A DNA stretch of 64,000 nt from an uncultured Gammaproteobacteria bacterium (GTDB lineage: Bacteria; Pseudomonadota; Gammaproteobacteria; GCA-001735895): positions 195,045-259,044 of the forward strand of contig CAMYLU010000004.1 in assembly GCA_947259485.1 (NCBI GenBank), in the 5' to 3' direction. The translations under genes and the position numbers were made by a program. This document shows positions 34,584 through 42,491 of the stretch, one piece after another. Below the pieces are notes generated by a model. That model ran no database searches. It was not told the DNA's origin and was given only the letters and a program-made list of their open reading frames with translations. The first letter of the stretch is position 1; every line of letters begins with the position of its first letter.

Positions 34584-35405
34584 ATGTCCGTCCAGGCCGA
34601 AGTCGAATTTCTGTCGAAGCGCACCGAGCGCCCGATTTACTATGCATCGAGCGCCGGGCGCAACGCCAGGCACGACATCGACCAGCCGATGAATATCGTC
34701 ACCGTCAATGTCGACGATGCGCGCGAGCGTGCAGATCAGGATGCGGCGCGCGAGCTGGGTCAGCATCCCTCCGGGTTTGACCTGCTCAAATTTGAGACCC
34801 GTGTCGACAACTTTCTCGATCAGGACAGGATCGAGTCGGTATACGAGCCCGAGGTTATCGATTTTCTGCAGCGAGTGACCGGCGGTTACCGTGTGCATAT
34901 CTTCGATCACACGGTACGCGCTTCCGATCCTGACCTGCGCGAGCAAAAAAACGTGCGTGAGCCGGCGACTCTGGTGCACAACGACTACACCTCGACATCG
35001 GGTTTCGTCTGCTTGCAGGAGAATCTGGGCGCCGAGGCAGACGAGCTCGCCAGGGGACGATTCCAGATTATCAACGTGTGGCGACCGCTTACCGATCCAG
35101 TCGAGGATTACCCGCTCGCATTGGTGGATTCGCGCAGTCTCAAGGCCGACAACCTGGTCGACACCGAGCGCCGCGCACCGAACCACGTTGGTGAAATTCA
35201 GCTCGCATTGCACGATCCGGAGCAGCGCTGGTTTTATTTTTCAGCGATGCGTCCCGACGAAGTACTGTTGTTCAAGACCTTCGATTCAATCGACGGCGGT
35301 ACGCATCCCTGCAACATCCATACCGCCATCCACCTGGCGGATGCGCCGCCCGACGCAAAACCGCGCGAGAGTGTCGAAACCCGGGCGTTCGTGTTCTATC
35401 ACTAG
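34584..35405 (+). CDS. CmcJ/AsaB-family putative Fe(II)/2-oxoglutarate-type dioxygenase
   Basis: 273 residues, soluble. Features of the CmcJ/AsaB/GA4-desaturase family are seen in order: VHNDYTSTSG (His and Asp of the metal site), INVWRPL, RWFYFSAMRPDEVLLFKTFDS, and a distal histidine in CNIHTAIHL, with an arginine close by. Most characterised members act in fungal secondary metabolism or, for CmcJ, in cephamycin 7-methoxylation, so the substrate here is unknown. It begins one base after tag and its stop overlaps the next start region, so it belongs to the same transcription unit. Confidence 0.78.
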   Translation: MSVQAEVEFLSKRTERPIYYASSAGRNARHDIDQPMNIVTVNVDDARERADQDAARELGQHPSGFDLLKFETRVDNFLDQDRIESVYEPEVIDFLQRVTGGYRVHIFDHTVRASDPDLREQKNVREPATLVHNDYTSTSGFVCLQENLGAEADELARGRFQIINVWRPLTDPVEDYPLALVDSRSLKADNLVDTERRAPNHVGEIQLALHDPEQRWFYFSAMRPDEVLLFKTFDSIDGGTHPCNIHTAIHLADAPPDAKPRESVETRAFVFYH

Positions 35406-35407
35406 TG

Positions 35408-36541
35408 ATGAGGGGTACCGATGCAAGAACGCAGGCGCTGATTAAAATCTGGAACTCGGCTGTGGACGCAGTGTCCGGTTACCAGGCCGTTGCGAGTGCG
35501 CTAAACGCTGACAGCGATTTTAATCCTGACCTGGTGCTTGCGGTCGGCAAGGCGGCGGTTGGTATGTGCCAGGGTGCGCTCGACAATCTGCCTCCCTGCG
35601 AGGCGTTGATTGTAACCAAGTACGATCATGCGGATGAAAATATTTGCGCGCGTGCGGGGGTAAAAATCGTTGAGGCAGGACACCCAATTCCGGATAAAAA
35701 GTCACTGGAGGCAGGCCAGATGTTGCTCGAGCGAATGCGCGCGATGCCTTCAGGTAGCCGTGTTTTGCTGCTGGTCTCGGGCGGCGCATCTTCCCTCGCG
35801 GAAGCTTTGCCGGAAGAAATGTCGCTTGTAGATCTTCAGGCTATAACCGATGAAATGATTGCAGGCGGTAACACTATTGGTCAAATTAACGCGCGCCGCA
35901 AGGAAACTTCGTTAATCAAGGATGGCAAACTGGTTGAAGCCTTCAAAGGTGCCGAGATCCGTGTTTATGCCATTTCGGATGTCGAAGGCGACAGTATTGC
36001 AACCATCGGCTCTGGTCTGGGTGATTGCCATCGAGCCAGGGCGACGGCGAATTCAAGGGTTGTCGCGTCAAACCAGATCGCACGCGAGTATGCTGCAATA
36101 AAGGCTCGTGATCTCGGTTTAAAAGTCAGATTCAACCAGGAGTCGCTCTATGGTGATGTATTCGAGCTGGCTCCTGACATTGGGGCTAAACTGGGTCAGG
36201 CCAACCCCGGGGTATACATTTGGGGTGGCGAGCCAACCGTCGTATTACCAGAGTGCCCGGGCAGGGGCGGGCGTAATCAGAGTCTGGCATTAGCGCTTTC
36301 TGAGCATATCAGCGGGCAGAACAATGTAAGCATACTGGTAGCAGGTACCGACGGCACCGATGGGCCAACAACGGCTGCCGGTGGACTTGTTGACGGTAAT
36401 ACCTGGAGTAATCCTGAGACTGCCCGCCTGGCGTTGCGAAACGCGGACGCTGGCAGCTATCTCGAACAGCACCAAAGCCTGTTTGTGACCGGACCGACCA
36501 ACACTAATGTCATGGACCTTGTCATCGCAATCATTTCTTAG
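35408..36541 (+). CDS. Glycerate 2-kinase (MOFRL family)
   Basis: 377 residues from the ATG at 35408; a GTG at 35405 overlaps the previous stop and is possible. N-terminal DUF4147 domain with LAVGKAAVGM and EAGHPIPDKKSLEA, and LLLVSGGASSLAEALPE; C-terminal MOFRL domain with WGGEPTVVLPECPGRGGRNQ and TDGTDGPTTAAGGLVDG. The family phosphorylates D-glycerate at C2, feeding 2-phosphoglycerate into glycolysis; it often works beside hydroxypyruvate or tartronate semialdehyde reductases, neither of which is near. At 378 residues it is slightly shorter than the usual 410-430. It closes the five-gene run that starts at 32245. Confidence 0.88.
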   Translation: MRGTDARTQALIKIWNSAVDAVSGYQAVASALNADSDFNPDLVLAVGKAAVGMCQGALDNLPPCEALIVTKYDHADENICARAGVKIVEAGHPIPDKKSLEAGQMLLERMRAMPSGSRVLLLVSGGASSLAEALPEEMSLVDLQAITDEMIAGGNTIGQINARRKETSLIKDGKLVEAFKGAEIRVYAISDVEGDSIATIGSGLGDCHRARATANSRVVASNQIAREYAAIKARDLGLKVRFNQESLYGDVFELAPDIGAKLGQANPGVYIWGGEPTVVLPECPGRGGRNQSLALALSEHISGQNNVSILVAGTDGTDGPTTAAGGLVDGNTWSNPETARLALRNADAGSYLEQHQSLFVTGPTNTNVMDLVIAIIS

Positions 36542-36764
36542 CCGGTGACCAGGCACTGCTGCTTTATTGGCGAGTGAGGACAAGCGATTTTTTCATGTAA
36601 TGCGTTAGTTTTGGCTCCCAATCATCTGAATTAATCCCTGTATATGCAATTGTTGTGAGTATATAATTTTACGGTTCGTTTACAGTCCTGTTATTGCAGG
36701 TCGCAACCAAAGAACGCAGTATTCATACGCAGGCAACCATAAATATAATGTAGGGGAGAGAGCA

Positions 36765-37322
36765 ATGTCACAGCAATCCGTTAAAGCAGCCATTCAACAA
36801 ACCGCGGCCGCAGTAGAAGCTGATGCATCAGCCGGCAAAGTTAAGTACCAGGCAACCACAAAATGGGAAGGTGATGTCCGCTGCACTGCTAAAGTGCGCG
36901 ACTTCGAGACCATGACCATTGACGAACCGGCGGCATTCGGTGGTGGCGACGAAGCCATGAGTCCCGCCGATGTCGTCCTGGTAGCACTTGGGACCTGCCA
37001 GGAAATCATGTACGCGGCCCTGGCATCTACAATGGACATCCAGCTTGACGAATGCAAGGTGGACGTAACTGCGGATCTCGATCTCAAAGGTTTAATGGGC
37101 ATGGATGCGGAAGTGCCACCAGGTCTGCTCGCGATGGATTACCATGTCCATCTAAAGAGTCCGGCATCCGATGAGGAACTCAAGCATTTGATCGACGTCG
37201 TTGAACGCCAATGCCCGCTGCTCGATACGCTTACCCGCGATGTCAAGGTAACCGGGAAAGTTAATATCAACGACCGGATGGAGTACGTTGGAGCTGGCAG
37301 TTACCTGGCCCAGCGTGGCTGA
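36765..37322 (+). CDS. OsmC family peroxidase-like protein
   Basis: 185 residues. OsmC/Ohr fold with the two redox cysteines C78 (LVALGTCQEIMYAALAS) and C150 (VVERQCPLLDTLTR). These proteins reduce organic hydroperoxides using thiols such as lipoyl groups. The N-terminal 30 residues are an extra helical extension. It sits alone after a 223-bp gap (36542-36764), in which TATAAT-like sequence near 36664 could be the promoter, and ends before a hairpin at 37354. The ribosome-binding site GGGGAGAG is strong. Confidence 0.88.
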   Translation: MSQQSVKAAIQQTAAAVEADASAGKVKYQATTKWEGDVRCTAKVRDFETMTIDEPAAFGGGDEAMSPADVVLVALGTCQEIMYAALASTMDIQLDECKVDVTADLDLKGLMGMDAEVPPGLLAMDYHVHLKSPASDEELKHLIDVVERQCPLLDTLTRDVKVTGKVNINDRMEYVGAGSYLAQRG

Positions 37323-37353
37323 GAAACAGCCTTTAACCTGATTATTTAGGGGT

Positions 37354-37379
37354 TTGGTTTAGTCTAAGGACTAAACCAA
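37354..37379. terminator. Hairpin between convergent osmC-like and prpE genes
   Basis: Perfect 11-bp stem TTGGTTTAGTC (37354-37364) with GACTAAACCAA (37369-37379) around the loop TAAG. It lies in the 145-bp gap between two convergent genes. No long T run follows on either strand, so it may act as a bidirectional processing or weak termination signal. Confidence 0.5.
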
Positions 37380-37467
37380 GCAATATTTCGGGTTACCGAT
37401 AAATCAAAGTTGGTAATTCTACGAGCGCCTTCTCAGAGGTTGAGATGCTGTATCCACAAAACTTGCA

Positions 37468-39336
37468 TCAAAGCAATGCTTTGATCTCGTCCAGCGATGC
37501 TGGATCTTCAATCGTCGAAGGAACCACGTAGTCATCACCATCAACCATCGCGCGCAGCGTTTTGCGTAATATCTTGCCGGAACGGGTTTTTGGTAGTCGA
37601 CTGACCACGAGCGCTTGCTTGAATGCAGCAACCGCGCCGATATCCTTGCGTACCAGTGCGACCAGTTCTTCGACGATCTGATTCGGTTCGGCGCCCTCGG
37701 TATTTTTTAAAACCACGAATCCCATCGGTAGCTGGCCCTTGAGTTCATCGCTTCTGCCAATCACCGCGCATTCGGCAACCATTGGATGCTTGCCCACGAC
37801 TTCCTCCATTTCGCCGGTCGACAGGCGATGGCCGGCGACATTGATGACGTCGTCGACGCGGCCCATGATGAACACATAACCGTCTTCGTCGATGTAACCG
37901 CCGTCGCCGGTGGTGAAGTAACCCGGGTAAGTCTCGAGGTAGTTTTCCTTGAAGCGTTCGACATCGCCCCAGATCGTAGTCAGGCAGCTCGGCGGTAACG
38001 GCAGCTTGACCGCGATGAATCCCTGTTCGTTGGGGTCGAGCCGGTTGCCGGCCTCGTCGAGAATTTGCACGTTGAAACCCGGCACCGGCATCGTCGACGA
38101 GCCCGGCTTGACCGGCATCGGCTCGAGGCCGTGCAGCGGCGCCGCGATCGCCCAACCGGTTTCAGTTTGCCACCAGTGGTCGAGCACCGGTACCCTGAAG
38201 TTGTCGCTGAGCCATTGGTAAGTTGGGGGGTCGAGACGTTCGCCGGCGGCGAATATAGTCTTCAGGCAGGACAGGTCGTATTGTTTGGCCAGTTTTGCTT
38301 CCGGGTCCTCTTTTTTGATCGCACGAAACGCGGTCGGTGCGGTGAACAATGCTTTTACTCTGTGTTCGGAAATTACGCGCCAGAACGCGCCGGCATCCGG
38401 TGTCATGATCGGTTTGCCCTCATAGAGGATCGTGGTGCAGCCGTGCAGTAACGGCGCATACACGATATAGGAATGGCCGACCACCCAGCCGACATCCGAG
38501 GCTGCCCAATAAACCTCACCAGGTTCGATGTCGTAAATCGCACTCATGCTGTACTTCAGCGCGACCGCGTGACCGCCGTTTTCGCGCACCACTCCCTTGG
38601 GTTTGCCGGTGGTGCCCGAGGTATAGAGTATGTAAAGCGGGTCGGTACCCTTGACCGGTACGCAATCAGCCGGATCGGCATCGGCTAACGCCTGTTGCCA
38701 GTCCACGTCGCGTCCGGCTTGCATGCTGGCAGTTGCCTGCGGACGTTGCAGTACCACACAAGTGCTGGGCTTTTGATTCGCCATCTCGATTGCAGCATCG
38801 ACAATGGGTTTGTATTCGATAACGCGATTAATTTCGATACCACAGGATGCAGTCAATAGAACCTTCGGCGTTGCGTCATCAAGACGTACTGCGAGTTCGG
38901 GTGGCGCAAACCCGCCGAATACTACCGAGTGCACTGCGCCCAGGCGCGCGCAGGCAAGCATCGAAATCAGCGCCTCAGGAATCATTGGCAGGTAAATGAC
39001 GACGCGATCGCCTTTTTCGACTCCATGGTTTTTAAGCATGCCCGCGCAAAGGGCGACCTGATCACGGAGTTCGCGGTAGCTGTATTTCTTTTGCTGGTCA
39101 GTAACCGGAGAATCATAAATCAGAGCGGTTTGATCACCGCGTCCATTGTCAACATGATAGTCGAGGGCTAGATGACAGGTGTTCAATTCACCATCGGCAA
39201 ACCAACGCTGAATGCCATGTTCGTCGGTGCTAAGCACGTTGGTGGCGGGCTTGTACCAGTCGAGCTGGCCTGCCTTCTCTGCCCAGAATGCTTCTGGATT
39301 ATCGATTGATGCCTGGTATTCATCGTGGTAAGACAT
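37468..39336 (-). CDS. prpE: Propionyl-CoA synthetase (acyl-CoA synthetase)
   Basis: 622 residues, cytoplasmic AMP-forming ligase that activates propionate (and possibly acetate) to the CoA ester. Core motifs: PLYILYTSGTTGKPKGVVRE (P-loop), the YWAASDVGWVVGHSYIVYAP block, DHWWQTETGWAI, YFTTGDGGYIDEDGYV and the acetylatable lysine in [15 protein letters not shown]. The pattern VVRENGG after the P-loop and the shorter N terminus place it with PrpE/ACSS3 and not with the acetyl-CoA synthetase at 48921. It lies 26 bases downstream of a CysB-like regulator gene on the same strand, and both are divergent from aceA. Confidence 0.88.
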   Translation of the reverse strand: MSYHDEYQASIDNPEAFWAEKAGQLDWYKPATNVLSTDEHGIQRWFADGELNTCHLALDYHVDNGRGDQTALIYDSPVTDQQKKYSYRELRDQVALCAGMLKNHGVEKGDRVVIYLPMIPEALISMLACARLGAVHSVVFGGFAPPELAVRLDDATPKVLLTASCGIEINRVIEYKPIVDAAIEMANQKPSTCVVLQRPQATASMQAGRDVDWQQALADADPADCVPVKGTDPLYILYTSGTTGKPKGVVRENGGHAVALKYSMSAIYDIEPGEVYWAASDVGWVVGHSYIVYAPLLHGCTTILYEGKPIMTPDAGAFWRVISEHRVKALFTAPTAFRAIKKEDPEAKLAKQYDLSCLKTIFAAGERLDPPTYQWLSDNFRVPVLDHWWQTETGWAIAAPLHGLEPMPVKPGSSTMPVPGFNVQILDEAGNRLDPNEQGFIAVKLPLPPSCLTTIWGDVERFKENYLETYPGYFTTGDGGYIDEDGYVFIMGRVDDVINVAGHRLSTGEMEEVVGKHPMVAECAVIGRSDELKGQLPMGFVVLKNTEGAEPNQIVEELVALVRKDIGAVAAFKQALVVSRLPKTRSGKILRKTLRAMVDGDDYVVPSTIEDPASLDEIKALL

Positions 39337-39362
39337 TAACTATCTCCTCTAGCGAAACTTGT

Positions 39363-40286
39363 TTATGAATCAATTCCACCGCCAAAGCACTCGTGCATGA
39401 TTTCGATAAAGCGCTTCGATGGTGCCGATAAAAATTTGCCCTTGCGGGTAACAATACCGTAACTGCGTTTAGGAAAATACTGGTCGACCGGAATCACGCT
39501 CATCTTTGTTCGATCCTCTTCGGTGATGCAGACATCGGTGACGATGGAAATTCCCTGTCCGAGGCTGACGTAACGCTTGATCACTTCCCATCCACCCGCT
39601 TCCAGTGTGACGCGGAAATTCACGTTGTGCTGTGCGAATACCATTTTTACGATATGCCAGGTACTCAGGTGACGCGGTGGCAGGATCATTCCGTACTTGC
39701 CAATATCGACGAGGGTGATCTTGTCCATCCGTGCTAACGGGTGATCGAGCGGAGTAATCACCACTGGGTTGTAGGTTACGATCGGGTCGTAAGCCAGGTC
39801 ATCGGGAACTTCCAGCATCGATCCAACCGCAAAATCTACCGAATCGGTACGCAGCATCTCCATGCCATTGCGGCCGGTTTCGTTGGCGAGGTGCAGTTTA
39901 ATCGCCGGATATTGTTGCGAGAACTTACCGACGGGTCCGGGCAAAATGTACAGGATAGTCGATTCACCCGCGGCGATGTGGAGTTCACCCGAAGTTAGAT
40001 TGCCGCAGTGCGCATCAAAGGTTTCCTTGAGTCGGTCGATGCCCTGGACGTGCGGTAGACACAATTCATACAGGATACTGCCCTCGGTCGTCAGGCTCAG
40101 CTTGGGGCCGCTGCGTTCGAACAGGGTGGTGTCCATCTCTTCTTCGAGGGCGTGAATTTGTAGCGAAATCGTGGGTTGGCTTGCAAACAGTGATTCAGCT
40201 GCCCTGGTCATGCTGCCCAACTTAGCGGTCTGGCAGAATGCGCGCAGCTTTTTTAAATGATTTTGCTTGTAGTATGAATTTGCCAT
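39363..40286 (-). CDS. LysR-type regulator, CysB-like
   Basis: 307 residues from the ATG at 40286 (four residues shorter than the longest frame). N-terminal winged helix: HLKKLRAFCQTAKLGSMTRA and SQPTISLQIHALEEEMDTTL. The effector domain resembles CysB/Cbl, including GGWEVIKRYVSLGQGISIV. It is divergent from aceA and upstream of prpE, a position that predicts control of one or both. Its binding site is likely among the AT-rich repeats between 40299 and 40627; LysR proteins usually recognise T-N11-A inverted repeats, which I could not fix with confidence. Confidence 0.88.
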   Translation of the reverse strand: MANSYYKQNHLKKLRAFCQTAKLGSMTRAAESLFASQPTISLQIHALEEEMDTTLFERSGPKLSLTTEGSILYELCLPHVQGIDRLKETFDAHCGNLTSGELHIAAGESTILYILPGPVGKFSQQYPAIKLHLANETGRNGMEMLRTDSVDFAVGSMLEVPDDLAYDPIVTYNPVVITPLDHPLARMDKITLVDIGKYGMILPPRHLSTWHIVKMVFAQHNVNFRVTLEAGGWEVIKRYVSLGQGISIVTDVCITEEDRTKMSVIPVDQYFPKRSYGIVTRKGKFLSAPSKRFIEIMHECFGGGIDS

Positions 40287-40298
40287 GGCCCTGCTCAA

Positions 40299-40627
40299 GA
40301 AGCCAAATTATTGGGTAACTTAATACAAAAATCAAACTAGATCCGTTTATTCAATTATGTTTCGGCCACAAGCTGTGACCCCGCGAACGAATTTAACTTC
40401 AATTGATCAGTCGTCGAGATGAAATGAAATGTCATGCTACCGCTAGCTTTTGCACATTACCTGGAGCAGGATCAAGGTTTGGTGCGGAGAATTACGTTAT
40501 TGTGATATCCAATAGACAAAATTAAGTAAATTTACTTTTTAAATAGTAAAACAGGCGTATATTTAGCGGTTTTCGGGCCGTCGGCCAAATATTTTAATTA
40601 ACCTGTATTTGTGAGAGATACAACAAA
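40299..40627. promoter_or_regulatory. Divergent regulatory region of lysR-prpE and aceA with AGTAAA repeats
   Basis: At 40524-40537 AAGTAAATTTACTT is a perfect 14-bp palindrome, and a third AGTAAA half-site follows at 40545-40550. Downstream, TATATT (40558-40563) can serve as the -10 of aceA; a GG-N10-GC arrangement at 40554-40567 also allows a weak sigma-54-type reading. The repeats are good candidates for the operator of the adjacent LysR-type protein or of another short-chain acyl-CoA regulator. The rest of this 329-bp gap shows no gene. Confidence 0.5.
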
Positions 40628-41932
40628 ATGACGAGAGACGAACAAATTGCCGCAGTTGAAAAAGAGTGGCAGGAAAACCCACGCTGGAATAACGTAACGC
40701 GCGGCTACAGCGCCGCAGATGTTGTGCGATTACGTGGTTCGGTACAACCTGAAAATACGCTGGCGCGGATGGGCGCCGAGAAGCTGTGGCAGCAGGTAAA
40801 CGGCGGTGCGAAGAAAGGCTATGTCAATAGCATGGGCGCGATTACCGGCGGCCAGGCAATGCAGCAGGCGAAGGCCGGTATTGAAGCAATTTACCTGTCG
40901 GGTTGGCAGGTCGCCGCCGATGGCAACACTTCTGAAACCATGTATCCGGACCAGTCACTATATGCTTACGATTCAGTTCCGGCGATGGTGCGCCGTATCA
41001 ATAATACCTTCCGTCGCGCCGATGAAATTCAATGGAGTCGCGGTGTCAATCCCGGCGATGCCAGCTATGTCGATTATTACCTGCCAATCGTCGCAGATGC
41101 TGAAGCCGGCTTCGGTGGCGTTCTGAATGCCTTTGAACTGATGAAAAACATGATCAGTGCCGGTGCCGGTGGCGTTCACTTTGAAGATCAGCTGGCCGCG
41201 GTCAAGAAGTGCGGCCATATGGGTGGCAAGGTGTTGATTCCAACCCAGGAAGCGGTACAAAAGTTGATCGCGGCAAGACTTGCTGCCGATGTCATGAATG
41301 TACCCACCGTGGTGTTGGCGCGTACCGATGCCGAGGCAGCCAACCTGTTGACTTCAGACGTCGATGATAATGACAAGCCGTTTGTCACCGGCGAGCGCAC
41401 CAGCGAGGGTTTCTACGTGGTCAAAAATGGCCTCGAACAGGCCATATCTCGTGGCGTGTCCTACGCTAATTACGCCGATATGGTGTGGTGTGAAACCGGC
41501 ACTCCCGACCTCGGTTTTGCGCGTGAATGGGCAGAAGCCGTACGCGCGGCTCACCCCGGTAAATTACTTGCTTACAACTGTTCACCTTCATTTAACTGGA
41601 AGAAAAATCTCGACGATAAGACCATCGCCGAGTTCCAGGAAAAGATAGCCGAGATGGGTTACAAGTACCAGTTCATTACGCTCGCCGGCATCCATAACAT
41701 GTGGTACAACATGTTCGATCTGGCCTACGATTATGCACAGGGTGAGGGCATGAAGCACTACGTCGAAAAGGTACAGGAACCGGAGTTCGCCGCTGCCGAT
41801 AAAGGTTACAGCTTTGTCTCCCACCAGCAGGAAGTCGGTGCCGGCTATTTTGACGATGTCACGACCACGATCCAGGGTGGCTCCTCGTCGGTTACGGCAA
41901 TGGCTGGCTCTACCGAGGAAGACCAGTTTTAG
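40628..41932 (+). CDS. aceA: Isocitrate lyase
   Basis: 434 residues, normal for the short bacterial form. First glyoxylate-shunt enzyme, splitting isocitrate to succinate and glyoxylate. Catalytic loop KKCGHMGGKVLIPTQEA is near residue 194; SGWQVAADGNTSETMYPDQS, ADAEAGFGGVLNAFELM and NCSPSFNWKK are further family motifs. Malate synthase is not in this window. The gene has its own terminator, is divergent from the CysB-like regulator, and is near aceK, so the branch point between the TCA cycle and shunt is encoded within 4 kb. Confidence 0.96.
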   Translation: MTRDEQIAAVEKEWQENPRWNNVTRGYSAADVVRLRGSVQPENTLARMGAEKLWQQVNGGAKKGYVNSMGAITGGQAMQQAKAGIEAIYLSGWQVAADGNTSETMYPDQSLYAYDSVPAMVRRINNTFRRADEIQWSRGVNPGDASYVDYYLPIVADAEAGFGGVLNAFELMKNMISAGAGGVHFEDQLAAVKKCGHMGGKVLIPTQEAVQKLIAARLAADVMNVPTVVLARTDAEAANLLTSDVDDNDKPFVTGERTSEGFYVVKNGLEQAISRGVSYANYADMVWCETGTPDLGFAREWAEAVRAAHPGKLLAYNCSPSFNWKKNLDDKTIAEFQEKIAEMGYKYQFITLAGIHNMWYNMFDLAYDYAQGEGMKHYVEKVQEPEFAAADKGYSFVSHQQEVGAGYFDDVTTTIQGGSSSVTAMAGSTEEDQF

Positions 41933-41954
41933 CCTTTTAATACTGCTGCACGAG

Positions 41955-41990
41955 AAAGGCGCCCATGGATCTGCCGTGAGCGCTTTTTTT
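41955..41990 (+). terminator. Terminator of aceA
   Basis: AAAGGCGC (41955-41962) pairs with GCGCTTTT (41980-41987; one G-U pair) across a 17-base loop, and the stem runs into seven T residues at 41984-41990. It lies 22 bases after the stop of aceA and 20 bases before the RraA-like gene, which therefore probably has separate or readthrough expression. Confidence 0.65.
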
Positions 41991-42010
41991 ATGAACACCG
42001 GGTAATTTTA

Positions 42011-42490
42011 ATGACTTTTAAAACTGCTGATTTAAGTGACACGCACGAAGGTAAGCTGCAAATCGTTTCGCCTGGACTTATGAATTTTGGTGGCAGCAAG
42101 CGTTTTCATGGCGAGATCGTGACCATCAGGTCGCAGGACGATAACTCGCGCGTGCGTGAGCAGATCCGCACTGCAGGCCAGGGCAGGGTGCTGGTGATTG
42201 ACAATGAAGCTTCGATGCACTGTGCGATGTTGGGTGACATGATGGCAGCTGCATTGCATGAAAACGGCTGGAGTGGTGTTGTCGTCAATGGTTGTATACG
42301 CGATGCTGCAGATATCGCCGAGATGGATATTGGTGTTAAGGCGCTTGCAACAAACCCGTTGCGCAGCGTCAAGGAGGGTAAGGGTGAAGCTAATGTCGAG
42401 GTCAGTTTTCTCGATGCAAGCTTTCGTCCAGGCGAGTTTCTCTACAGCGATGAGGATGGAATCCTGCTGAGTGTTTCAAGGTTAATTTGA
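42011..42490 (+). CDS. RraA family protein (RNase E inhibitor or HMG/oxaloacetate aldolase type)
   Basis: 159 residues, usual RraA length. Motifs: FGGSKRFHGEIVTIRSQDDN, LVIDNEASMHCAMLGDMMAA, and GWSGVVVNGCIRDAADIAEM, followed by GVKALATNPLRSVK. E. coli RraA binds and inhibits RNase E; close relatives with a GxRD motif and a metal site are aldolases or oxaloacetate decarboxylases. Here the RD pair is present, so either activity is possible. Location between aceA and aceK gives some weight to a carbon-metabolism role, but this is inference. It converges with aceK with a single base between stops. Confidence 0.85.
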   Translation: MTFKTADLSDTHEGKLQIVSPGLMNFGGSKRFHGEIVTIRSQDDNSRVREQIRTAGQGRVLVIDNEASMHCAMLGDMMAAALHENGWSGVVVNGCIRDAADIAEMDIGVKALATNPLRSVKEGKGEANVEVSFLDASFRPGEFLYSDEDGILLSVSRLI

Positions 42491-42491
42491 A

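Noticed and set aside
40554-40567. Sigma-54-type GG-N10-GC in front of aceA
   Set aside because: Only the GG and GC pairs fit; flanking bases are poor, and TATATT in the same place gives an ordinary -10 reading.
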